Source: Clostridia bacterium
Lineage (GTDB): Bacteria; Bacillota; Clostridia; Oscillospirales; Acutalibacteraceae
Direction of reading: 5' to 3'
Assembly (NCBI GenBank): GCA_017503785.1
Contig: JAFVSK010000022.1
Span: 1 to 64,000, forward strand
Length of the DNA stretch: 64,000 bases
Under the pieces are notes generated by a model. That model was given only the letters and a program-made list of their open reading frames with translations. It was not told the DNA's origin and did not search any database. Shown piece by piece: positions 43,321 through 52,900 of this stretch (the first letter of the stretch is position 1; every line of letters begins with the position of its first letter). The translations under genes and the position numbers were made by a program.

Positions 43321-44600
43321 TCCGTATATTAAAACGCAGCGAGGTAGGCGATAACGAGATTTTTGCTCGTGCCGTACCGCAGGTGGACGTGGAATCGGTG
43401 GTGGCCGAGGTCATTCGCCGCGTGCGCGCCGAGGGCGATGCCGCGCTGTTTGAATTTTGTGAAAAATGGGATGGCGCTAAGCTGACCTCTTTGCGCGTAA
43501 CCCCCGAGGAGATCAACGAGGCTGTGGCCGCCGTAGACCCCGAATTTTTAGAGATTTTAAAGGAAGCCGCGGAAAACATCCGTCGCTTCCACGAAAAACA
43601 GGTGCGCGTGAGCTTCTTGCAAAACGAGCAGGCAGGCGTGGTGACGGGGCAGAAGATCATTCCGCTCGACCGTGCCGGCTTGTACGTACCCGGTGGCACG
43701 GCGGCTTATCCCTCTACCGTGCTGATGGATGCCATTCCCGCACGCATTGCGGGTTGCCGTGAAGTGGTGATGGTAACACCACCCGACAAGCAGGGCAAGA
43801 TCAACCCTGTTATTTTGGCGGCGGCTTCGGTGGCCGGTGTGGATCAGATCTACAAGGTGGGTGGCTCGCAGGCCATTGCCGCCTTGGCCTACGGCACGGA
43901 AAGCATCCCGCGTGTGGATAAGATCGTGGGCCCGGGCAACGCCTTTGTGGCCGAGGCTAAAAAGCAGGTGTACGGCACCGTTGCCATTGATATGATCGCC
44001 GGTCCGAGTGAGATCTTGATCGTGGCCGACAATAGCGCCAAAGCCAATTACGTGGCAGCCGACCTGCTTTCGCAGGCAGAGCACGACCGCTTGGCAAGCG
44101 CCGTGCTGGTAACAAACGACGAAGCACTTGCAAACGAGGTGCAGGCCGAAATTGAACGCCAACTGCCGCTGCTTGCGCGTGCGGAGATCGCTCGCGAGTC
44201 TATTGATAAGAACGGTAAGATCATTCTTACCGCCACGGTGGATGAAGCCATTGAGATCTCCAACGCCATCGCTCCCGAGCATTTGGAGCTGTGTGTGGCC
44301 GATCCGTTTGCATTGCTCGACCGTGTACGCCACGCAGGCTCGATCTTTATGGGCAACTACTGCCCCGAAGCACTGGGCGACTATTTTGCCGGCCCTAACC
44401 ACACGCTGCCCACCAGTGGTACGGCGCGGTTTTCCAGTCCGTTATCGGTGGACGATTTCGTGAAAAAGACACAGTATACCTATTACACCGCCGAGGCACT
44501 TACGCGTGTGGCGGAAAAGGTAGCCTATTTTGCCGACCGTGAAGGGCTGACGGCGCACGCGCGCAGCGCTCGTATTCGGCTGGAGGATGGAGAAGCATGA
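43317..44600 (+). CDS. hisD: Histidinol dehydrogenase
   Basis: Zinc- and NAD-dependent enzyme that oxidises histidinol to histidine, the last two steps of the pathway. 427 residues, standard length. [32 protein letters not shown], and the QAEHDRLAS segment with zinc ligands are all present, with the [12 protein letters not shown] block near the C-terminus. ATGA overlaps on both ends. Confidence 0.97.
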   Translation: MIRILKRSEVGDNEIFARAVPQVDVESVVAEVIRRVRAEGDAALFEFCEKWDGAKLTSLRVTPEEINEAVAAVDPEFLEILKEAAENIRRFHEKQVRVSFLQNEQAGVVTGQKIIPLDRAGLYVPGGTAAYPSTVLMDAIPARIAGCREVVMVTPPDKQGKINPVILAAASVAGVDQIYKVGGSQAIAALAYGTESIPRVDKIVGPGNAFVAEAKKQVYGTVAIDMIAGPSEILIVADNSAKANYVAADLLSQAEHDRLASAVLVTNDEALANEVQAEIERQLPLLARAEIARESIDKNGKIILTATVDEAIEISNAIAPEHLELCVADPFALLDRVRHAGSIFMGNYCPEALGDYFAGPNHTLPTSGTARFSSPLSVDDFVKKTQYTYYTAEALTRVAEKVAYFADREGLTAHARSARIRLEDGEA

Positions 44601-45658
44601 GCCGTTTTTTCAGTAATAAATACCGCTCGTTGGTGCCCTATACCCCGGGTGAGCAGCCCACCGAGCGGAAGTATATTAAATTGAACACCAACGAATCGCC
44701 GTTTCCGCCGTCGGATAAAGCGGTTGCCGCGGCGGCCGAAGCGGCACGACTGTTGCAGCTGTATCCCGACCCTACCTGTGGCGAGCTTACAGCGGCGGTA
44801 GCCACGCTGTGCGGTGTGCAGGCCGACGAGGTGCTGCTCACCAACGGTTCGGATGAGATCCTCAATTTCGCCTTTATGGCGTTTTGTGACGATGAGCATC
44901 CGGCGGTGTTCCCCGATATCAGCTACGGCTTTTACAAGGTATTTGCCGAGCTGAACGGCGTGCCGTATCGCACGGTACCGCTCAAGGACGATTTGTCCAT
45001 CGACCCTGCCGATTATGCAGCGGCGGGCGGCACCGTCTTTATTGCCAATCCCAACGCCCCCACGGGACTGGCGTTATCGCCGGCCGAGGTGGAAGGTATT
45101 TTGCAGGCCAACCCCAACAACGTGGTGGTCATCGACGAAGCCTACGTGGATTTCGGCGCTGAAAGCTGCGTATCGCTTGTGCATAAGTACGATAATCTGC
45201 TGGTAACGCAAACCTTCTCCAAATCGCGTTCCATGGCAGGTGCGCGGTTGGGCTTCGGCGTGGGTTGTGCGGCGCTCATTCAAGATTTGAATACGGTGAA
45301 GTATTCCACCAACCCCTACAATATTAACCGCATGACCATGGCAGCAGGCTTGGGTGTGCTGGCCGACGAAGCCTACACACAGGCTAACTGCCGAGCGGTG
45401 TGTGCCACGCGCACGCAAACCCGCGAAGCGCTGCTGCAGCTGGGTTTTGAGGTGGCAGAATCCAAAACCAACTTTTTGTTTGCACGGCACAGGGGCTTCG
45501 GTGGCGCCGAGCTGTATGCGAAGCTGAAGGAAAACGGCATTTTGGTGCGGCATTTTAATCAGCCGCGTATTCAGGACTATATTCGTATTACCATTGGCAG
45601 CAGCCAAGAAATGCAGGTGTTTGTAAATACCCTGCGCACCATATTGGAGGAATGTTGA
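44597..45658 (+). CDS. hisC: Histidinol-phosphate aminotransferase
   Basis: PLP-dependent class I/II aminotransferase, 353 residues, which converts imidazole acetol phosphate to histidinol phosphate. The NTNESPFPPSD start, NPNAPTGLAL, the DEAYVDF block with the PLP Asp and the lysine in TFSKSRSMAGARLGF are all HisC features. It depends on pyridoxal phosphate, for which a kinase is present at 30646. Confidence 0.96.
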   Translation: MSRFFSNKYRSLVPYTPGEQPTERKYIKLNTNESPFPPSDKAVAAAAEAARLLQLYPDPTCGELTAAVATLCGVQADEVLLTNGSDEILNFAFMAFCDDEHPAVFPDISYGFYKVFAELNGVPYRTVPLKDDLSIDPADYAAAGGTVFIANPNAPTGLALSPAEVEGILQANPNNVVVIDEAYVDFGAESCVSLVHKYDNLLVTQTFSKSRSMAGARLGFGVGCAALIQDLNTVKYSTNPYNINRMTMAAGLGVLADEAYTQANCRAVCATRTQTREALLQLGFEVAESKTNFLFARHRGFGGAELYAKLKENGILVRHFNQPRIQDYIRITIGSSQEMQVFVNTLRTILEEC

Positions 45659-45659
45659 T

Positions 45660-46250
45660 ATGCGTACGGCAACTATCGACCGCAAAACTGCGGAAACGGC
45701 GATCTCGCTCACGCTCAATCTGGACGGCACGGGAGCCTCTACCATTGATACCGGTTGCGGCTTTCTGGATCACATGCTCACGCTGTTTGCCAAGCACGGC
45801 CGTTTTGATCTCACGTTGACCTGCAAGGGCGACACGCAGGTGGATGATCACCACACCGTAGAGGATGTGGGCATTTGCTTGGGGCAGGCGTTTGCGGAGG
45901 CTCTGGGCAATAAGGGCGGCATTTGCCGCTACGGCAATATGCTGTTGCCGATGGATGAAGCGCTGATCTTGTCGGCGGTGGATCTGTCGGGCCGCGGCTG
46001 CCTGGTGTACGACATGGCCATTCCTGCGCAAAAGGTGGGCACGTTCGATACTGAGCTGGGCGAGGAGTTTTGGCTGGCGTTTGTGCGCAATGCGGCGTGC
46101 ACGCTGCACATAAAGCAGCTGGCGGGCAGCAATTCGCATCACATTCTGGAGGGCGCGTTCAAGTCGGTGGCGCGCAGTCTGCGCCAGGCGGTAAGCATCG
46201 ACCCTGCCCTGCAGGGTGAGATCCCGTCGACGAAAGGGGTTCTCCAATGA
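45660..46250 (+). CDS. hisB: Imidazoleglycerol-phosphate dehydratase
   Basis: 196-residue monofunctional HisB, a manganese enzyme with twin histidine-rich motifs: DHHTVEDVGI near 63 and NSHHILEGAFK near 158. CGFLDHMLTLFAKHG is at about 36. The phosphatase half found in enterobacterial HisB is absent and is supplied by the PHP-type hisK at the end of the operon. It overlaps hisH by 4 bases. Confidence 0.97.
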   Translation: MRTATIDRKTAETAISLTLNLDGTGASTIDTGCGFLDHMLTLFAKHGRFDLTLTCKGDTQVDDHHTVEDVGICLGQAFAEALGNKGGICRYGNMLLPMDEALILSAVDLSGRGCLVYDMAIPAQKVGTFDTELGEEFWLAFVRNAACTLHIKQLAGSNSHHILEGAFKSVARSLRQAVSIDPALQGEIPSTKGVLQ

Positions 46251-46861
46251 TTGCCATTGTGGATTACGGCGTGGGCAACCTGTTCTCGCTGAAAAGCTCC
46301 TTTGCGGCCATCGGTGCCGAGGCGGTGGTAACCGCCGACCCACAGGTACTGCGGGAGAGCGAGCGTATTTTGCTGCCGGGTGTCGGCGCGTTTGGCGATG
46401 CTGCCGAAAAGCTGCGCGCCACGGGATTGGATGCCGTGGTGGTAGAAGAAGCAGAGCGCGGTAAGCCGTTGCTTGGCATTTGCTTGGGTATGCAGCTATT
46501 GTTCGACCGCGGCTTGGAATACGGCGAGCATCAGGGTTTAGGGCTCATTCCGGGTGAGATCCGCTCCATTCAAGAGGTGATCCCTGCCGAGCTCAAGATC
46601 CCGCATATCGGTTGGAATGCCTTGCAGCTTCGCGAACGGAAGAGTCCGTTGTTCAAGTATTTGCAGAACGGCGATTTCGTGTATTTTGTGCACTCGTTCC
46701 ACGCGGCAAAGTGCGATGAGCACATTATCGCCACCGCGGAATACGGTGCGCCGTTAACGGCGGCTGTAGCGCGCGATAACGTGTTCGGTTGCCAGTTCCA
46801 CCCCGAAAAGAGCGGCACGGTGGGACTCCGCATTTTAAAAGCGTTTTGTGAAGTGGGGTGA
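46247..46861 (+). CDS. hisH: Imidazole glycerol phosphate synthase glutaminase subunit HisH
   Basis: Class I glutamine amidotransferase subunit, 204 residues, which feeds ammonia to HisF. The nucleophile Cys is in LLGICLGMQLLFD and the His-Glu pair is in FHPEKSG near the C-terminus; VDYGVGNLFSLK is the usual start. It overlaps hisB and precedes hisA by 4 bases. Confidence 0.97.
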   Translation: MIAIVDYGVGNLFSLKSSFAAIGAEAVVTADPQVLRESERILLPGVGAFGDAAEKLRATGLDAVVVEEAERGKPLLGICLGMQLLFDRGLEYGEHQGLGLIPGEIRSIQEVIPAELKIPHIGWNALQLRERKSPLFKYLQNGDFVYFVHSFHAAKCDEHIIATAEYGAPLTAAVARDNVFGCQFHPEKSGTVGLRILKAFCEVG

Positions 46862-46865
46862 CGGT

Positions 46866-47579
46866 ATGTTGATTTTCCCTGCCATTGATCTATACGAGGG
46901 CAAAGCTGTGCGGCTGTTTAAGGGCGATTATGCACAAATGACAGTGTATAACGACGATCCGGTCAGCGTGGTACAGGATTTTGCCGCGGCGGGTGCCACC
47001 CACGTTCATCTGGTTGACCTGGAGGGTGCGCGCACGGGGGATACCCCCAACTTTGAAACGGTACGCAAAATCAAGCAGGAAAGCGGCTTGTTTTGCGAGA
47101 TCGGCGGCGGCGTGCGCAGCCACGAGGTGATCCGTCGGTATTTGGACGCGGGAATCGACCGTGTGATCTTGGGCACGGCGGCGGTAACCGAGCCGGGCTT
47201 TGTGGAATCGGCGGTGCGCGAGCATGGTGATAAGATCGCCGTGGGCGTGGATATCCGCGACGGCTACGTAGCCGTGAAGGGCTGGACGGAAAAATCCGCC
47301 ATGAAAGCGTTCGAATTTTGCGAAAAAATGCAAAAAATCGGCGTAAAAACGTTAATTTGTACGGATATTTCGCGCGATGGAGCGATGCAAGGCACCAACG
47401 TGGAGCTGTATCGTGAGCTGTCGCAGCGATTTTGCATGAACATTGTAGCCTCGGGTGGCGTGTCCTCAATGGACGACGTGAAGCGGTTAACGGCGATGGA
47501 ACTGTACGGTGCCATTGTGGGCAAGGCCTACTACACCGGTGCTATTTCCCTGCGTGAGGCGATTGAGGTGGCGCGATGA
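46866..47579 (+). CDS. hisA: Phosphoribosylformimino-5-aminoimidazole carboxamide ribotide isomerase HisA
   Basis: TIM-barrel isomerase, 237 residues. The two catalytic aspartates sit in FPAIDLYEGKAV and in the ICTDISRDGAMQG segment; GGGVRS is the first phosphate-binding loop. ATG 46866 is preferred over the longer frame from 46848, which lies inside hisH. It overlaps hisF by 4 bases. Confidence 0.96.
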   Translation: MLIFPAIDLYEGKAVRLFKGDYAQMTVYNDDPVSVVQDFAAAGATHVHLVDLEGARTGDTPNFETVRKIKQESGLFCEIGGGVRSHEVIRRYLDAGIDRVILGTAAVTEPGFVESAVREHGDKIAVGVDIRDGYVAVKGWTEKSAMKAFEFCEKMQKIGVKTLICTDISRDGAMQGTNVELYRELSQRFCMNIVASGGVSSMDDVKRLTAMELYGAIVGKAYYTGAISLREAIEVAR

Positions 47580-48349
47580 TAACCAAACGAATTATTCCCT
47601 GCCTGGACGTGAAGGACGGGCGTGTGGTGAAAGGCGTGCAGTTTCAAGGCTTGAGTGACGTATCGTCGCCGGTGGAGCTGGCGAAATATTACAGCGAGCA
47701 CGGTGCCGACGAGCTGGTGTTTTATGATATTACCGCTTCGGCGGAGGGGCGTCGCTTGTTTACCGATATTTTGTGCGAAACGGCGCGCACGGTGTTCATT
47801 CCCCTCACGGTGGGCGGCGGCATTAACACGGTGGACGATTTTGACCGTGTGCTGAAATGCGGTGCCGACAAGGTGAGTGTGAACTCGGGTGCGATCCGCG
47901 ACCCATCGCTGGTGCGTGAGGCTGCCAAGCGGTACGGCGATCAGTGCGTGGTGCTGTCGGTGGACGTCAAGCGTGTGAACGGCGAGTTCCGCGTGTTTGC
48001 GCGCGGCGGCCGTGACGATACCGGCATGGAGGCGATCGGCTGGATCAAGCGCTGTGTGGCCGACGGTGCAGGCGAGATCGTTGTGAATTCCATTGACACC
48101 GACGGTGTGCGCGGCGGCTTCGACCGCGAGATGCTGGCGGCGGTGTGTGATGCCGTGTCGGTGCCGGTGATCGCTTCGGGCGGCGCCGGCTGCGCCGAGG
48201 ATTTTGTAACGCTGTTCCGCGAGCTTCCCAAGGTGGATGCCGGTTTGGCGGCGTCGATCTTCCATTTCGGTGAAGTGAAGATCGGTGATTTGAAAACGTT
48301 GTTGGCCAACGCCGGAATTCCGGTGCGCTTAGAGAGGAGTTTTGTGTGA
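47576..48349 (+). CDS. hisF: Imidazole glycerol phosphate synthase cyclase subunit HisF
   Basis: TIM-barrel cyclase, 257 residues, which combines PRFAR with ammonia from HisH to give imidazole glycerol phosphate and AICAR. It shows [25 protein letters not shown] and [14 protein letters not shown]. It directly follows HisA, from which it is thought to share ancestry. Confidence 0.97.
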   Translation: MITKRIIPCLDVKDGRVVKGVQFQGLSDVSSPVELAKYYSEHGADELVFYDITASAEGRRLFTDILCETARTVFIPLTVGGGINTVDDFDRVLKCGADKVSVNSGAIRDPSLVREAAKRYGDQCVVLSVDVKRVNGEFRVFARGGRDDTGMEAIGWIKRCVADGAGEIVVNSIDTDGVRGGFDREMLAAVCDAVSVPVIASGGAGCAEDFVTLFRELPKVDAGLAASIFHFGEVKIGDLKTLLANAGIPVRLERSFV

Positions 48350-48999
48350 TGCTGAACGTAAACGAACTGAAATTTGACGAGCAAGGGTTGATCCCTGCCA
48401 TTGTGGTGGATGCGATCACAAAGCAGGTGCTTACTTTGGCGTATATGAATCGGGAGAGTTTGCAAATTTCGATGGAAAAGGGGCTCACCTGCTTTTGGAG
48501 CCGTTCGCGCCAAGAGTTGTGGCTAAAAGGGGAAACCAGCGGCAATTATCAGCATATCGTGTCGATCACTGCCGATTGTGACGGCGATGCGCTGGTGGTT
48601 GTGGTGGAGCCCGACGGCCCGGCCTGTCACACGGGCACGACATCGTGCTTTACAAAGCCCGTGTGGGAAAGCGACGAGCGCTCGGAGTTTTCGCTGCAGG
48701 CGCTGATGACGCTTATTGAGGGCCGCAAGACCGAAAAGAAGGAAGGCTCGTACACCACCTATTTGTTTGAAAAGGGCTTGGATAAGATCTTGAAAAAGGT
48801 GGGCGAGGAGAGCACCGAGGTGATCATTGCCGGCAAGGCAGATGACAAGGCGGAAACGGTGTATGAGATTGCCGATCTTACGTACCACCTGCTGGTGTTG
48901 ATGATACAAATGGGTATTTCACTGGAGGATATTCACCGCGAACTGGCTTCGCGCCACGTGATCGACCACAAGATCAAGCAGGAGAAGATGACCAAATGA
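48349..48999 (+). CDS. hisIE: Bifunctional phosphoribosyl-AMP cyclohydrolase / phosphoribosyl-ATP diphosphatase
   Basis: 216-residue fusion. The HisI half (1-110) has [30 protein letters not shown] and the metal-binding [11 protein letters not shown] block. The HisE half (about 115-216) has [13 protein letters not shown] and the acidic helix of the MazG fold. Steps 2 and 3 of the pathway are thus on one chain. The start is either GTG 48346 or ATG 48349, both close to GAGGAG; I list the ATG. Confidence 0.95.
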   Translation: MLNVNELKFDEQGLIPAIVVDAITKQVLTLAYMNRESLQISMEKGLTCFWSRSRQELWLKGETSGNYQHIVSITADCDGDALVVVVEPDGPACHTGTTSCFTKPVWESDERSEFSLQALMTLIEGRKTEKKEGSYTTYLFEKGLDKILKKVGEESTEVIIAGKADDKAETVYEIADLTYHLLVLMIQMGISLEDIHRELASRHVIDHKIKQEKMTK

Positions 49000-49790
49000 T
49001 AACGCAGGATTTCCACAATCACACCACGTTTTGCGACGGAAAGGCCGATCCCGAAACCATGGTGAAAACGGCGATCGAGCGCGGTATTACGCGGTTGGGA
49101 CTGCTTATCCATTCCTACACCTTCTTCGATGAAAGCTATTGCGCTGCGCAGGATGCTCCGACTAAGTTCAAAGCAACCATGGCACAGCTGAAGGAAGCAT
49201 ATCGCGGAAAAATCGAGCTGTATTGCGGCGTGGAACAGGATTATTATTCGGTGGAGTCTACCGAGGGGTTTGATTACGTGATCGGCTCGGTGCACTATTT
49301 GCGCCATGGTGATGAGTACCCACCGGTGGATGATTGCCGCGAAACGCAAATGGGCATTGTGAAAGCCCTGTTTGGCGGCGATTATTACGCCTATGCGGAA
49401 GAGTATTTTCGCACGGTAGCCAATGTGGTGGAGAAAACCAAGCCCGATATTATCGGGCATTTCGATTTGGCCTCTAAGTACAACGGTGAGGGCGATCTGT
49501 TTGACGAAACGCATCCGCGGTACATAGCGGCGTGGCAGGCGGCGGCAGATAGGCTGCTGACCTACAACATTCCGTTCGAGATCAACCTGGGCGGTATTAT
49601 GCGGGCAGGGCGGCATGAGCCGTATCCCACGCTGGCGATGCAGCGCTATTTGGCCGAGCACGGTGCACGAGTGGTGCTGTCGAGCGATAGCCATACTCCC
49701 GATACCCTGCGCCAAGGGTTTGACGAGTGGGAGGCCGCGGCAAAGAGCGTTGGATTTAAGCCCGAGCAATGGGCAGAATTGCGGTTTTAA
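48996..49790 (+). CDS. hisK: Histidinol-phosphatase, PHP type
   Basis: 264-residue PHP-domain phosphatase that removes phosphate from histidinol phosphate, the step missing from the monofunctional His[19 protein letters not shown] gives the HxH metal pair, with further ligands in [14 protein letters not shown] and [10 protein letters not shown]. The gene ends the operon with a strong terminator. Confidence 0.93.
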   Translation: MITQDFHNHTTFCDGKADPETMVKTAIERGITRLGLLIHSYTFFDESYCAAQDAPTKFKATMAQLKEAYRGKIELYCGVEQDYYSVESTEGFDYVIGSVHYLRHGDEYPPVDDCRETQMGIVKALFGGDYYAYAEEYFRTVANVVEKTKPDIIGHFDLASKYNGEGDLFDETHPRYIAAWQAAADRLLTYNIPFEINLGGIMRAGRHEPYPTLAMQRYLAEHGARVVLSSDSHTPDTLRQGFDEWEAAAKSVGFKPEQWAELRF

Positions 49791-49825
49791 AGAGGTAGGC
49801 AACATCGGTTGCCTACCTCTTTTTG
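49791..49825 (+). terminator. Terminator of the histidine operon
   Basis: Perfect 13-bp stem (49791-49803 with 49808-49820), ATCG loop, then TTTTT. Confidence 0.93.
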
Positions 49826-49852
49826 CTGTGTGGGAACGACCGGTGTGTATGC

Positions 49853-49895
49853 AAAAAAGAAACGGCGCGGTGCTCAAAAGAGCATCGCGCCGTTT
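49853..49895 (-). terminator. Terminator of the large secreted protein gene
   Basis: A 16-bp stem with one G-T pair (49860-49875 with 49880-49895) and an AAAA loop; on the minus strand it is followed by TTTCTTTTTT. Confidence 0.9.
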
Positions 49896-49911
49896 CGATA
49901 AGGGAGAGAGA

Positions 49912-52900
49912 TTATGCAAGGGTAAGGGACGGACGGAGTACCGCGTAGAAGTAACGCCAGCAGGGGATGTACTCCAGTCGGTCGTCGACGGTCTTCGAGT
50001 CGTTTGCCAGCGAGGACAAGCTGACCAGATAGTCGCCGCCGAGGTAGATGTACGCGCTGTAGCCGCTGGTGTAGCGACCGATGACGACGTCACCGACGAC
50101 CAGATCGTCGTGATACGCGAGCTGCGTGCGGTCGGCTTCCCACATGGGCGAATCGAGGTACATACCGCCGTACAGCCCGGGCGCAATCATATTGCGGTAT
50201 GCGTTGCCCGCTTCGGCGAGCTTGTAGCGCTGATAGCTGCCGCTGACCGCGGTCGGCACGAGGATACCGTTCTCGCCGTTAGCAATGGTGTCGTACTCGG
50301 TGTCAGCAAAGGTGACGTCGGTGATGCCCGCGCGCTTGTAGATCTCGTTGACCAGCGCGATACCTGTCAGCGTCGTGCCTTCGGCTTTGAGTTCGTTAAA
50401 TGCTGCGATGATCGCCGCCTGCTCGTCGGCGGTAAAGGTGTTGCCCACCGTGACGGCGGGGCAATCGACGGTAACGTCGCCGATGGTGGCGACCGAGGCG
50501 ATCTCGGCACCTGCGGGAGCATCTGCCGCGACCTTGACGGTGTAGGAGAAGGTGACCTTACCGTCGGCAGGGACGGTGACAGTCCAGCTCATCGCATCGC
50601 CGTCAATGTTCTCCGCACCCGACACGTACACCGTGTTCGCGGGGACGGTATCGGTGACGGTCAGCGTTTTCGCTGCATCCGTTGTGTTGCGGATGTCGAA
50701 GGTGTAGGTGATGCTCTCGCCGCCGTTCAGCGTGAAGCCGGGACGGACAGAGGCGTATTTCTGTGCCACGATGCCCGTCAGATTGTTCAGACGGTTCACC
50801 GTGTTTTCCGGAACGTCCTCCGGCATCGTCGACAGGTCGAGAGGACGGATGACCGCAAACTTAGAGATTCTGCTTCCGTAAATGAAGTTGGAACTGGCAG
50901 GTCTGAAGAAATAATCCTTCGTCTGACCGTAACGGATGGACGGCTCGATGGTATCCACACCGGTGTTGAAGTTGTAGCTCGAGCCGGAGGAGTGGATCAT
51001 CTTTTCGTTGCCGATGTACATCATCACGTGACCGCTGTCGTCGGTGCCGTTACCGTCGGTGTCGCGCAGGACGATCATCAGGTCGCCGGGCTGAATGACG
51101 CGCATAAACTCGTTGTACAGCTGTTCGGCTTCTTCTTCGGTGTGCGTATCGGTGACCGAGCGCACAACGGACAGCTTGCGGATCGACGCATACGCTTTGC
51201 CGGCTGCGGTCGCATTTACCATATTGAAGGTGGTGTGCATATTACCGGGCAAGGCGTAGCCCATACCGAAGTAATAGGAATCGTTGCAGAACGCGGCACA
51301 GTTGGTGTATTTAATATACTCGTACGACGCGTCCTCGGGCGAATCCAGATGCAGGTGCCAGCGATAATCACTGGAGGAGGGGTTGCCGAAGTCGGTGTCG
51401 TCGTATTGCACCTTGTCGCCGCGCATCAAGAAAGCTTCGCCGGTTTTGATGACGGCTTCCTGACGGGCATCCAGTTCGACGGACGGTGCTTCGGGATCGG
51501 TCGAGGTGGTGGCGGTAAAGCTTGCACGGGGACGGACAACGGCGTACGCCTGCTTGCTCGTCAGCGTGGCGAGCAGCGCGACGTCGGCCGCCTCAAAGCC
51601 GCCTTCGCTTCGGGCCTTCATTAGGCCCTTGTCGCAGTAGAGGTAGATGCCGGTGATGCCGCCGTCACGAACGAGCAGCATATCGCCGATCATCAGATCG
51701 CTTTCCGAAACGGACGCAGCGGGAGCGCCCTTGATGCCTTCGATCGGACCGCTGACCGCGGTGCCGCCGTACAGCGTGGGAGCGACGTTATCCAAACGGG
51801 TATCCGTACCGGCGAGGATGTTGTTCAGCAGCGTTGCCGCCGTACCGGTGGAATAATCGGTGATACTGTTCGAATAGGCCACGTAGTACGTCCAGTAGAC
51901 AAGCTTCAGGTCCGTAAACTGCGAATCGCTGAGCGCCTTGACGGCTTGATTGACGAAGTATTCGTCGTACTTGCTGACCGAGCGCTCGATGTACAGCGTG
52001 TGGTCGGATTCGACGGTGGTGCTGCCGATCTGTGTGTCGGTGGATTCGACCGTGCCGCCGTTGTAGAGGTCGGTGTTGTTGTTGACGCGCACCGTGTAGG
52101 TCAGCGTTTTGGTCTCGTTTGCGGCGAGCTCGAGTTCCCACACGGCGGTCTTGCCGACCAGACGGTCGGCGCCTTCGACGTAGGTGGTGTTCGCAGGGAT
52201 CGGCTCAAACACGGTTACGGGACCGCCGACGGCGCCCGCTTTGACGGTGAGCTCGTAGGTGATCTTCCAGTTCGGTTCGACCGTGTGTGTGACGGGCGTC
52301 CAGCAGGTCTTGCCGACCGTCGCGCCTTCCAGTTCCTGCACGGGCGGCAGGATCGGCACGACTGTGCTGATGCTGTTGGTGATCTCATCAAGTTCCAGCG
52401 TGATGATCGACTCATCGGCCGCCTGCAGGCGCACGTAGCCGCGTGCCGTGTAGAAGCGGTCGTATTTTTTCGTCAGCATCACGGAGGCGAAATCAATGTA
52501 GCTGTCGGTGTAGTCTACCAGATGGAACACGCCGCTGTCTTTGGTGTAGGCCTTGCTGATCCACATTCTGTCGGTGCCGGCCGTACCTTGGTTGGCTACC
52601 GCGTTTTCGTAGGTCAGCTTCAAGGCGCTCTGTTCGCGCTTGAGCAGCGAGCCGAGCTCCAGCACGGTGTATTCCGTGCCGCCGTAGGTGACGGTGAGGG
52701 TGTTTGAGTTGGCATCAAACGTGTTTGCCAAGTTCAAACGGGTGAGGAAACGAATGCCGTCGTAGACTTTTTCATCGTTCTCAGCCAAGGTGTAACGGCA
52801 GGAGGTGCCGATGGTGTTCGCCGCAAAGTTTTGCTCGGTGGTGGAAACAAAGTCTGCCGTTAAGGTGACCTTTTCGTTGGGCATGACGAACTGGAAGGTG

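Noticed and set aside
49615..51624. Plus-strand frame of 669 codons opposite the secreted protein
   Set aside because: Starts inside hisK, crosses a terminator pair and has no site or domain; the minus-strand gene has a signal peptide, ribosome site and domains.
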